64,000 nt of DNA from Pseudomonas entomophila (GTDB lineage: Bacteria; Pseudomonadota; Gammaproteobacteria; Pseudomonadales; Pseudomonadaceae): contig NZ_JARGCS010000056.1 in the NCBI RefSeq assembly GCF_029193575.1, positions 372,001-436,000 on the forward strand, in the 5' to 3' direction. The position numbers and the translations under genes were made by a program. A model generated the notes under the pieces. It had not been told where the DNA came from. It saw only the letters and a list, made by a program, of their open reading frames with translations, and did no database searches. Shown here one piece after another: positions 1 through 6,926 of this stretch. How positions within the stretch are numbered: the first letter of the stretch is position 1; each line of letters opens with the position of its first letter.

Positions 1-163
1 CGGCGAAGGCCTGGGCCTGGATTCGGTGGACGCCCTGGAGCTGGGCCTGGCGATCCAGAAGCGCTACGGCATCAAGATCGACGCCGACGCCAAGGACACC
101 CGCACCCACTTCACCAACGTCGCCACCCTCGCGGCGTTCGTCACCGCCCGTCAGGCTGCCTGA
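1..163 (+). CDS. Acyl carrier protein, 3' part (ApeE-like)
   Basis: The gene enters from beyond the left edge; 53 codons are visible, in frame from base 2 to the TGA at 161-163. The phosphopantetheine attachment motif GLDSVDALEL is present, with the serine as attachment site, followed by the helix III/IV region usual for carrier proteins. It lies 9 nt before a second acyl carrier protein gene. Paired ACPs are the rule in aryl-polyene clusters (ApeE and ApeF), where they carry the growing polyene as a thioester in the cytosol. The N-terminus cannot be described. The assignment as the ApeE counterpart rests on gene order. Confidence 0.85.
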   Translation, partial: GEGLGLDSVDALELGLAIQKRYGIKIDADAKDTRTHFTNVATLAAFVTARQAA

Positions 164-172
164 GACCGCCCC

Positions 173-427
173 ATGCAAACCCGTGAAGACATCTTCAACA
201 TCCTGCGCGACGCCCTGGTCGAGCTGTTCGAACTGGAGCCCGAGCGCGTCACCCTGGACGCCCACCTGTACCAGGACCTGGAGATCGACAGCATCGACGC
301 CGTCGACCTGATCGACCACATCAAGCGCCAGACCGGCAAGAAGATCGCCGCCGACGACTTCAAGTCGGTGCGCACCGTCAATGACGTGGTCGAGGCGGTG
401 CACCGCCTGGTCAACCCCGCGGCATGA
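173..427 (+). CDS. Acyl carrier protein (ApeF-like)
   Basis: An 84-residue acyl carrier protein. The motif LEIDSIDAVDL places the phosphopantetheine serine at residue 40, and length and acidity fit a discrete type II ACP. It should carry intermediates between ketosynthase, ketoreductase and dehydratase of the polyene pathway in the cytosol. It follows the first ACP by 9 nt, and its stop overlaps the start of the membrane-protein gene (ATGA at 424-427). Having two divergent ACPs agrees with one for the aryl starter or elongation and another for a later transfer, but which does what cannot be told here. Confidence 0.9.
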   Translation: MQTREDIFNILRDALVELFELEPERVTLDAHLYQDLEIDSIDAVDLIDHIKRQTGKKIAADDFKSVRTVNDVVEAVHRLVNPAA

Positions 428-969
428 AACGCCTGGTCGGCCTCGGCCTGCTGCTGGCCGGCGTGCTGTACCCATTCGCGGTGCATTTCGGCATGGCCCA
501 TTTCGCCCCCTGGCAATTCGGCCTGCTGCTCGGCGGCCTGTGGCTGGCCCGTGCACTGAGCACGCCGCGCCGTCCGGGCAGCCTGTGGATGGCGCTGGTG
601 GCGCTGGCGTTCTGCGCGCTGCTGGGGCTGTCCGACAGCCCGCAGTTGCTGCGCTGGTACCCGGTGCTGATCAGCGTCTTCATGCTCACCCTGTTCGGCG
701 CCAGCCTGCTGCGCGGCATGCCGGTGGCCGAGCGCCTGGCGCGCCTGCGCGACCCGCAACTGCCGCCCCACGCGGTGCGCTACACGCGCCGGGTGACCCA
801 GGTGTGGTGCCTGTTCTTCCTGGTCAACGGCCTGGTCGCCAGCGCCCTGACCCTGTGGGCGCCGCTGGCCTGGTGGACCCTGTACAACGGCCTGATCGCC
901 TATGCCGCGATGGGCCTGCTGTTCGTCGTCGAATGGCTGATAAGACAACGTGTGCGAGGACGCTCATGA
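424..969 (+). CDS. ApeG-like integral membrane protein (COG4648 type)
   Basis: A 181-residue hydrophobic protein with about five membrane segments: residues 3-22, 30-45, 55-70, 78-98 and the 120-170 block. Small membrane proteins of this type sit between the ACP genes and the AMP-ligase gene in aryl-polyene clusters, and their biochemical role is not established. It overlaps the ACP stop by 4 nt and the next start (966) by 4 nt, so translation is probably coupled. No catalytic motif is visible. A role at the inner membrane in moving or anchoring the polyene lipid is inference from context only. Confidence 0.75.
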   Translation: MKRLVGLGLLLAGVLYPFAVHFGMAHFAPWQFGLLLGGLWLARALSTPRRPGSLWMALVALAFCALLGLSDSPQLLRWYPVLISVFMLTLFGASLLRGMPVAERLARLRDPQLPPHAVRYTRRVTQVWCLFFLVNGLVASALTLWAPLAWWTLYNGLIAYAAMGLLFVVEWLIRQRVRGRS

Positions 970-2645
970 ACTGGATCAACCCCGAACACCTGCTGCGTCC
1001 GCTGGATGCGCCGCGCCAGGTGACCCAGGCCCCGGCCTTGGACCATGCCCAGCTGTGCCGGCACGCCCTGCGCCTGGCGGGTGGCTTGCAGCAGCGCGGC
1101 GTGAAGCGCCTGGCGCTGCACCTGGAAGACGCCGCCGCCCTGGCCATCGCCCTGCTCGGCGCCTGGCGCGCAGGCGTCGAGGTGCTGCTGCCCGCCGACC
1201 TGCAACCGGCCACCCGCGAACGCTGGCACGGCCAGGTCGACCTGTGGCTCAGCGACCAGCCCGCCGACGAAAGCCTGTTCAGCCTGGTCGGCGACGCCCT
1301 CGAACCCGCCGACCTGGACCTCGACGCCTGCCGCATCAGCCTGTGCACCTCCGGCTCCAGCGGCGAGCCCAAGCGCATCGACAAGCGCTTGCGCCAGCTG
1401 GCCAACGAGGTCAACGCCCTGGAACAGCTGTGGGGCGAGGGCCTGGGCGAGGCCTGGATCATCGGCAGCGTCGCCACCCAGCACATCTACGGTTTGCTGT
1501 TCCGCGTGCTTTGGCCACTGTGCGCCGGGCGCGGTTTCGAGCGCCGCCAACTGCCCTTCCCCGAAGACCTGCAACGCGCCAGCCGCGAGCACCCGGCGTT
1601 CGCCTGGGTGGCCAGCCCGGCGCTGCTCAAGCGCATGGGCGACAACCTCGACTGGCCGGCACTGAGCACGGTGCGCCGGGTGTTCTCCTCGGGCGGCGAA
1701 CTGCCCGCCGCAGCCGCAAGCAGCCTGCACCAGCGCCTGGGCCAGTGGCCGACCGAGATCCTCGGCAGTTCCGAGACTGGCGGCATCGCCTGGCGCCAGG
1801 GCCAAACCCCCTGGCAGCCGTTCGCCGACGTGCGCCTGAGCCAGGACGAGCACGGCGCCCTGCGCATCGCCTCGCCCTATTTGCCCACCGGGCACGTCGA
1901 GCAGGGCGCCGATGCCGTCGAGTTCACCGACGATGGGCGCTTCCGCCTGCTGGGCCGCCTCGACCGTATCGTCAAGCTCGAGGAAAAACGCATTTCCCTG
2001 CCCATGCTCGAGCAGGCCCTGGCCGCCCACGCCTGGGTCGCCGAGGCGCGCCTGGGGGTGATCGAGGAAGGCCGCGCCTACCTCGGCGCCCTGGTGGCGC
2101 TGGCCCCGGCCGGCCTGCACGCCTTGCGCAACCAAGGCCGCCGCAGCGTGGTCGAGGGGCTGCGCAAGCACCTGGCCGGGCACTGCGAAGCACTGGCCTT
2201 GCCGCGCCGCTGGCGCCTGGCGCGCCAGTTGCCGCTCAATGCCCAGGGCAAGCTGCCCCAGGCCGACCTGCAAGCGCTGCTGCTGGCCTCGCGCAGCATG
2301 GCACCCGAGGTGTTGGAAGACACCCGACAGGGCGAGGCGCTGCACCTGCGCCTGGCCGTGCCGCTGGACCTGGCCTGCTTCCCTGGGCACTTCCCGCAGA
2401 CCCCGGTGCTGCCAGGCGTGGTGCAGGTCGACTGGGCCATCGCCCTGGCCGCCTCGCACCTGAACCTGACTCAGCGCTTCGCCGGCATGGAAGTGCTCAA
2501 GTTCCAGCAGTTGGTGCGCCCGGGTGATGAGCTGCTGCTGACCCTGCGTTTCGATGCCGAGCGCGGCAAGCTGTACTTCACCTACACCTGCGCCGGGCAA
2601 GCCTGCTCCAGCGGCCGTATCGTGCTGGAGGCCGCCTGTGCATAA
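966..2645 (+). CDS. AMP-dependent acyl/aryl-CoA ligase fused to hotdog dehydratase (ApeH-ApeI fusion)
   Basis: The 559-residue protein starts at the ATG overlapping the previous stop. Residues 1-440 are an adenylate-forming ligase: P-loop CTSGSSGEPK at 127-136, GSSETG at 267-272, the hinge GRLDRIVKLEEK at 330-341 and the C-terminal lysine loop LPLNAQGK at 422-429. Residues 455-559 are a FabZ/FabA-like hotdog domain with the motif HFPQTPVLPGV starting at 475. The ligase should activate the aromatic acid starter and load it onto ACP; the hotdog should dehydrate 3-hydroxyacyl-ACP. In several known clusters these are two separate proteins (ApeH and ApeI). The protein is expected to be cytosolic, and its 3' end overlaps the glycosyltransferase start. 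Confidence 0.85.
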   Translation: MNWINPEHLLRPLDAPRQVTQAPALDHAQLCRHALRLAGGLQQRGVKRLALHLEDAAALAIALLGAWRAGVEVLLPADLQPATRERWHGQVDLWLSDQPADESLFSLVGDALEPADLDLDACRISLCTSGSSGEPKRIDKRLRQLANEVNALEQLWGEGLGEAWIIGSVATQHIYGLLFRVLWPLCAGRGFERRQLPFPEDLQRASREHPAFAWVASPALLKRMGDNLDWPALSTVRRVFSSGGELPAAAASSLHQRLGQWPTEILGSSETGGIAWRQGQTPWQPFADVRLSQDEHGALRIASPYLPTGHVEQGADAVEFTDDGRFRLLGRLDRIVKLEEKRISLPMLEQALAAHAWVAEARLGVIEEGRAYLGALVALAPAGLHALRNQGRRSVVEGLRKHLAGHCEALALPRRWRLARQLPLNAQGKLPQADLQALLLASRSMAPEVLEDTRQGEALHLRLAVPLDLACFPGHFPQTPVLPGVVQVDWAIALAASHLNLTQRFAGMEVLKFQQLVRPGDELLLTLRFDAERGKLYFTYTCAGQACSSGRIVLEAACA

Positions 2646-3372
2646 GCCTTGCGCGGTGATCCCGGTGTACAACCACGAGCAGGCCGTGCCCCAGGTGGTC
2701 GACGACCTGCTGCGCGCCGGCCTGCCCTGCGTGCTGGTCGACGACGCCAGCCACGCCCCCTGCGCCCAGGTGCTGGGCCAACTGGCCGAACGCGACGACG
2801 TGTACCTGGTGACCCTGCCGCTCAACCAGGGCAAGGGCGGCGCGGTGATGGCCGGCCTGCGCGAAGCGGCGCGGCTGGGCTTCAGCCATGCCTTGCAAGT
2901 GGATGCCGACGGCCAGCACGACCTGGGCGACGTCCGCCATTTCCTCGACCAGTCGCAGGCTTATCCACAGGCGCTGGTGTGCGGTTATCCACAGTACGAC
3001 GCCAGCGTGCCCAAGGGCCGCCTGTACGCCCGCTACCTGACCCACGTGTGGGTCTGGATCAACAGCCTGTCGCTGCAGATTCCCGACTCGATGTGCGGCT
3101 TTCGCGTCTACCCGCTGCCCGCCACCCTGGCGCTGATCGACAGCGTGAGCCTGGGCCGGCGCATGGACTTCGACCCGGAGATCCTCGTGCGCCTGGCGTG
3201 GCGCAACCAGCCCATGCGCTGGCTGCCGACCAAGGTGCACTACCCGCAGGACGGCCTCTCGCATTTCCGCCTGTTCCACGACAACGCGCTGATCTCGAAG
3301 ATGCACGCCAAGCTGTTCTTCGGCATGCTCGCGCGTGCGCCGCTGATCCTCTGGCGCAGGTGGCAGGCATGA
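2638..3372 (+). CDS. Family 2 glycosyltransferase (GT part of ApeJ-like function)
   Basis: A 244-residue protein started from the GTG at 2638, overlapping the ligase stop by 8 nt; this start puts the GT2 opening AVIPVYNHE directly at the N-terminus. The GT-A nucleotide-binding signature follows: VDD at 34-36 and DADGQHD at 89-95, with SMCGFRVYPL and MDFDPEIL as acceptor-loop motifs. It resembles dolichol-phosphate-mannose-type transferases. In aryl-polyene clusters such an enzyme probably adds a sugar during assembly of the polyene lipid head group at the inner membrane. It overlaps the acyltransferase gene by 4 nt, and the two form one fused protein in some relatives. Confidence 0.85.
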   Translation: MHKPCAVIPVYNHEQAVPQVVDDLLRAGLPCVLVDDASHAPCAQVLGQLAERDDVYLVTLPLNQGKGGAVMAGLREAARLGFSHALQVDADGQHDLGDVRHFLDQSQAYPQALVCGYPQYDASVPKGRLYARYLTHVWVWINSLSLQIPDSMCGFRVYPLPATLALIDSVSLGRRMDFDPEILVRLAWRNQPMRWLPTKVHYPQDGLSHFRLFHDNALISKMHAKLFFGMLARAPLILWRRWQA

Positions 3373-4307
3373 GCAGCCAGCCCCAGCACTGGGCCGAACA
3401 CCAGGAGCGCGGCAGCTTCTGGCTGATGAAACTCACCGCCGCCCTGGCGCGCCTGTTGGGCCGGCGCGTGCTCAGCCCGCTGATTCACCTGATCGTCGCC
3501 TACTTCTTCGTCTTCGGCGGCCGCGCCCGGCGCAGCGCCTGGCAGTACCAGCAGCGCCTGCACCGCTGGAGCGCCGGGCACACCGAGGCGCCCAGCCAGT
3601 GGCGGGTGTTCCGCCAGTTCATGGCCTTCGCCGAAGCGTTGCTGGACAAGCTCGACGTGTGGAACGGTCGCCTGCGCCTGGACCAGATCGACATCGACGA
3701 CCCGGCCAACCTGCGCCAGCAGCTGCGCGGCGAACGCGGGCAGATGCTGGTCGGCGCGCACCTGGGCAACCTGGAGGTGTGCCGCGCGCTGGCCGAGCTC
3801 GGCGAGCAGGTGACCATGAACGTGCTGGTGCACACCCGCCACGCCGAACAGTTCAACCGCCTGCTGGGCGAGGCCGGCGCCACGCACCTGCGGCTGATCC
3901 AGGTCAGCGAGCTGGACCCGGCGGTGATGCTGCAACTGTCCGAGCGCCTGGAGCGCGGCGAGTGGCTGGCCATTGCCGGCGACCGCGTGCCGCTGCATGG
4001 CGGGCGCACCGTCGAGGTGGACTTCCTCGGCCAGCGCGCGGCCTTTCCCCAAGGGCCATGGCTGCTCGCCGGGCTGCTCGGTTGCCCGCTAAACCTGTTG
4101 TTCTGCCTCAAGCACCAGGGCCGCTACCGGGTCACCCTGGAGCCGTTCGTCGAGCGCCTGCACTGGCGCCGCGGCCAGCGCGAGGCGGTAATCGCCGAAT
4201 GGACGGCGCGCTACGCCGAACGCCTGGGCCACTACTGCCGCCAGGCGCCGCTGCAATGGTTCAATTTCTACCCCTTCTGGAAGACCGATGACGATGCATC
4301 CGCATGA
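3369..4307 (+). CDS. LpxL/HtrB-like lysophospholipid acyltransferase
   Basis: A 312-residue protein of the lauroyl/myristoyl acyltransferase family. An N-terminal membrane segment lies near residues 37-50, and the catalytic H(X4)E motif is AHLGNLE, with H131 and E136. Other family blocks are AGDRVPLHGGRTVEVDFLGQ and FPQGPWLLAGLLG. It should transfer an acyl chain, perhaps the polyenyl acyl group, from ACP to a membrane acceptor on the cytosolic face. The start is the ATG overlapping the glycosyltransferase stop; its 3' end overlaps the ammonia-lyase start by 20 nt. It is too short for the GT-acyltransferase fusion seen elsewhere, so the function is split here. Confidence 0.85.
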   Translation: MSSQPQHWAEHQERGSFWLMKLTAALARLLGRRVLSPLIHLIVAYFFVFGGRARRSAWQYQQRLHRWSAGHTEAPSQWRVFRQFMAFAEALLDKLDVWNGRLRLDQIDIDDPANLRQQLRGERGQMLVGAHLGNLEVCRALAELGEQVTMNVLVHTRHAEQFNRLLGEAGATHLRLIQVSELDPAVMLQLSERLERGEWLAIAGDRVPLHGGRTVEVDFLGQRAAFPQGPWLLAGLLGCPLNLLFCLKHQGRYRVTLEPFVERLHWRRGQREAVIAEWTARYAERLGHYCRQAPLQWFNFYPFWKTDDDASA

Positions 4308-5832
4308 GCCCGTGACCTTCGGCGAATCGCCGCTGGCAATCGAAGACGTCCTGGCCGTGGCCGAGCGCCGCGCGCCGTCGCGCTTGCAGGACGACGCCGC
4401 GTACCGCGAGCGCATCGCCCGTGGCGCGCGCTTCCTCGACACCTTGCTGGACAAGGAAGGGGTGATCTACGGCGTGACCACCGGCTACGGCGACTCCTGC
4501 GTGGTCGCCGTGCCGCTGGAGCACGTCGAGGCCCTGCCGCGCCACCTGTACACCTTTCACGGCTGCGGCCTGGGCCGTCTGCTCGACGCACCCGCCACCC
4601 GCGCGGTGCTGGCGGCGCGCCTGCGCTCGCTGAGCCACGGCGTGTCGGGGGTGCGCCTGGAGCTGCTGGAGCGCCTGCAAGCGTTCATCGAACACGACAT
4701 CCTGCCGCTGATCCCCGAAGAGGGCTCGGTGGGCGCCAGCGGCGACCTGACGCCACTGTCCTACGTGGCCGCCGCGCTGGCCGGCGAGCGTGAGGTCCTG
4801 TACCAGGGCGAGCGCCGCGACAGCGCCGCAGTGCACCGCGAACTGGGCTGGCAGCCGCTGGTGCTGCGCCCCAAGGAAGCCCTGGCGCTGATGAACGGCA
4901 CCGCGGTGATGACCGGCCTGGCCTGCCTGGCCTATGCCCGCGCCGACTACCTGCTCAAGCTGGCCACGCGCATCACCGCGCTCAACGTCATCGCCCTGCA
5001 AGGCAACCCCGAGCACTTCGACGCGCGCCTGTTCGCCGCCAAGCCACACCCCGGCCAGACCCAGGTCGCCGCCTGGCTGCGCCAGGACCTGGCCATCGAC
5101 GCGCCGCTGCCGTCGCTGCACCGCCTGCAAGATCGCTACTCGCTGCGCTGCGCCCCGCACGTGCTGGGGGTGCTGGCCGACAGCCTGGGCTGGCTGCGCG
5201 GCTTCATCGAAACCGAGCTCAACAGCGCCAACGACAACCCGATCATCGACGGTGAAGAGGAGCGCGTGCTGCACGGCGGGCACTTCTACGGCGGGCACAT
5301 CGCCTTCGCCATGGACAGCCTCAAGACCCTGGTGGCCAACGTCGCCGACCTGCTCGACCGCCAGCTCGCACTGCTGGTGGACGTGCGCTACAACCATGGC
5401 CTGCCGAGCAACCTGTCCGGCGCCGATGCCGACCGGGCGATGATCAACCACGGCTTCAAGGCCGTGCAGATCGGCGCCAGCGCCTGGACCGCCGAAGCCC
5501 TCAAGCAGACCATGCCAGCCAGCGTGTTCTCGCGCTCCACCGAGTGCCACAACCAGGACAAGGTGAGCATGGGCACCATCGCCGCGCGCGACGCCCTGCG
5601 CGTGCTGGAGTTGACCGAGCAGGTCGCCGCCGCGACCTTGCTGGCGGCCAACCAGGGTGTCTGGCTGCGCGCCCGCCAGGCCGACGCCCGCCCGCTGCCA
5701 CCAGCCCTGGCGCACATGCACGAGGCCCTGCTGGAAGACTTCGCCCCGGTAATCGAAGACCGCGCCCTGGAGCGCGACCTGCGCCTGTGCCTGGCGCGCA
5801 TCGGCGCACGCCACTGGAGGCTGCATGCGTAA
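4288..5832 (+). CDS. Aromatic amino acid ammonia-lyase (HAL/PAL/TAL family)
   Basis: A 514-residue member of the MIO-prosthetic-group lyases. The self-cyclising Ala-Ser-Gly triad is at 150-152 in GSVGASGDLTPLSY. Other conserved blocks are YGVTTGYGDS at 61-70, NSANDNPII and the C-terminal QDKVSMGTIAARDAL. It should release ammonia from an aromatic amino acid, giving an arylacrylic acid as possible polyene starter. The substrate-selectivity doublet aligns to F90-H91, which is neither of the usual Tyr (HL), Phe (FL) or His (SH) pairs, so substrate is undecided. It is not the hutH of histidine catabolism, as no other hut gene is nearby. An alternative ATG lies two codons downstream. Confidence 0.85.
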   Translation: MTMHPHEPVTFGESPLAIEDVLAVAERRAPSRLQDDAAYRERIARGARFLDTLLDKEGVIYGVTTGYGDSCVVAVPLEHVEALPRHLYTFHGCGLGRLLDAPATRAVLAARLRSLSHGVSGVRLELLERLQAFIEHDILPLIPEEGSVGASGDLTPLSYVAAALAGEREVLYQGERRDSAAVHRELGWQPLVLRPKEALALMNGTAVMTGLACLAYARADYLLKLATRITALNVIALQGNPEHFDARLFAAKPHPGQTQVAAWLRQDLAIDAPLPSLHRLQDRYSLRCAPHVLGVLADSLGWLRGFIETELNSANDNPIIDGEEERVLHGGHFYGGHIAFAMDSLKTLVANVADLLDRQLALLVDVRYNHGLPSNLSGADADRAMINHGFKAVQIGASAWTAEALKQTMPASVFSRSTECHNQDKVSMGTIAARDALRVLELTEQVAAATLLAANQGVWLRARQADARPLPPALAHMHEALLEDFAPVIEDRALERDLRLCLARIGARHWRLHA

Positions 5833-6250
5833 CCCCGGGGTGTTCCACGTCGACAGCGAGGTGGTGGTGCCGTTCTTCGACGTCGACAGCATGCACATCG
5901 TCTGGCACGGCCATTACGTGAAGTACCTGGAGGTCGCCCGCTGCGCCCTGCTCGACCGCCTGCAGCACAACTACCTGCAGATGCAGGCCAGCGGCTACGC
6001 CTGGCCGGTGATCGACCTGCAACTGCGCTACATCCGCGGCGCCACCTTCGGCCAGCGCCTGAGCGTGCGCGCCAGCCTGGTGGAATGGGAGAACCGCCTG
6101 AAGCTGCACTACCTGATCAGCGACGCCGCCACCGGCGAACGCATGACCCGCGCCAGCAGCGTGCAGGTGGCGGTGCACCTCGAAAGCGGCGAGATGCAGC
6201 TGGCGTCGCCGCAGGTGATGCTCGATGCCGTCGCCAAGGTGCTGCCATGA
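5825..6250 (+). CDS. 4-hydroxybenzoyl-CoA-thioesterase-type hotdog thioesterase (ApeK-like)
   Basis: A 141-residue single hotdog domain of the 4HBT/YbgC family. The active-site region FFDVDSMHIVWHGHYVKYLEVAR has the catalytic aspartate at D21 and the GHY turn at 29-31. It should hydrolyse acyl-thioesters, either releasing product or clearing stalled chains from ACP, in the cytosol. It overlaps the lyase stop by 8 nt. Its own stop (TGA at 6248-6250) overlaps an ATG at 6247 that opens a 26-codon mini-frame leading to the LolA-like gene. Acyl-CoA hydrolysis for another pathway is possible but unlikely in this operon. Confidence 0.85.
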   Translation: MRNPGVFHVDSEVVVPFFDVDSMHIVWHGHYVKYLEVARCALLDRLQHNYLQMQASGYAWPVIDLQLRYIRGATFGQRLSVRASLVEWENRLKLHYLISDAATGERMTRASSVQVAVHLESGEMQLASPQVMLDAVAKVLP

Positions 6251-6327
6251 CCGCCGCGCCGCCGCGCCCTGTAGGAGCGGTCTTGCCCCGCGATTGGAGC
6301 GCAACGCGCCCCCAGGATGCCCAATGA
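6247..6327 (+). other. REP-containing 26-codon mini-cistron coupling two genes
   Basis: An ATG at 6247 overlaps the thioesterase stop (ATGA). The frame runs 26 codons and ends in a TGA at 6325-6327 that overlaps the ATG of the next gene at 6324 (again ATGA). Much of it is a REP-like repeat. The peptide is proline/arginine rich with no visible domain. It may only hand translating ribosomes across the repeat; whether the peptide has any function is unknown. Confidence 0.4.
6269..6300 (+). repeat. REP element inside the APE operon
   Basis: The sequence CTGTAGGAGCGGTCTTGCCC followed by CGCGATTGG matches the Pseudomonas putida-type REP core (GTAGGAGCGG...TTGCCCCGCGA) seen elsewhere in this window, with one change in the loop (GGTCTTG for GGGCTTG). 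It lies between the thioesterase and LolA-like genes, the only sizeable gap in an otherwise overlapping operon, so it looks inserted. Confidence 0.8.
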
Positions 6328-6926
6328 TTTCGTCCGTGCGCGCACTCATCACCCTGTTGCTGCTGCTCACCAGCCCGCTGACCCTGGCCTTCACCCTCGA
6401 CGACCTGCAAAAGCAGCTCAGCGAACCCGCCGTGGTCAGTGGCCCGTTCATTCAGGAAAAGCACCTGCGCGCCCTGCCCCAGCCGCTGCTGAGCAAAGGC
6501 CGCTTCGTCCTGGCCCGCGACCACGGCCTGCTGTGGCTGCTGCAAACCCCGCTGCGCCAGGACTACCGCATCACCGCCCAGGGCATCGCCCGCCGCGACC
6601 CCAACGGCTGGCAAGCGCTGCCCAGCCGCAGCGCCGGCGCCGAACAGAACCGCCTGTTCTTCGCCGTGCTCCAGGGCGACAGCAGCGGCCTGCAACGCGA
6701 CTTCGAGCTGAGCCTGTCGGGCGAAGCCAGTCACTGGCAATTGCGCCTGACGCCCCGCTCGCTGCTGCTCAAGCAGGTGTTCACCCGCATCGACATCGCC
6801 GGCGGGCGCTTCGTCGAGCGCATCGAACTGAGCGAAACCCAGGGCGACAGCACCGTGCTGCGCATGCCCGAGAGCAGCGGCGCGGCAGCGCTGAGCGATG
6901 CGGAGCGCGCCGACTTTGCCGACTGA
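6324..6926 (+). CDS. LolA-like outer-membrane lipoprotein carrier (ApeL-like)
   Basis: A 200-residue protein with a Sec signal peptide: hydrophobic stretch at residues 5-17 and likely cleavage after LTLA (residue 18). The mature part resembles the LolA half-barrel fold, with FTLDDLQKQLSEPAVVSGPFIQEKHL at its start and beta-rich segments after. Frames in the same register extend further upstream, but ATG 6324 directly precedes the signal peptide and forms an ATGA overlap with the upstream mini-frame. In aryl-polyene clusters it probably carries the polyene lipid across the periplasm, working with the MMPL exporter and the DUF3261 lipoprotein. It overlaps the exporter gene by 29 nt. Confidence 0.8.
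   Translation: MISSVRALITLLLLLTSPLTLAFTLDDLQKQLSEPAVVSGPFIQEKHLRALPQPLLSKGRFVLARDHGLLWLLQTPLRQDYRITAQGIARRDPNGWQALPSRSAGAEQNRLFFAVLQGDSSGLQRDFELSLSGEASHWQLRLTPRSLLLKQVFTRIDIAGGRFVERIELSETQGDSTVLRMPESSGAAALSDAERADFAD

Noticed and set aside
900..2834. Long antisense frame opposite the ligase-dehydratase gene
   Set aside because: Shadow of the real gene; composition and lack of a start signal or family match speak against coding.
4288..5832. Reading the lyase as hutH of histidine degradation
   Set aside because: No hutU, hutI, hutG or hutC is nearby, the selectivity residues are not Ser-His, and the gene is locked into the polyene operon by overlaps on both sides.
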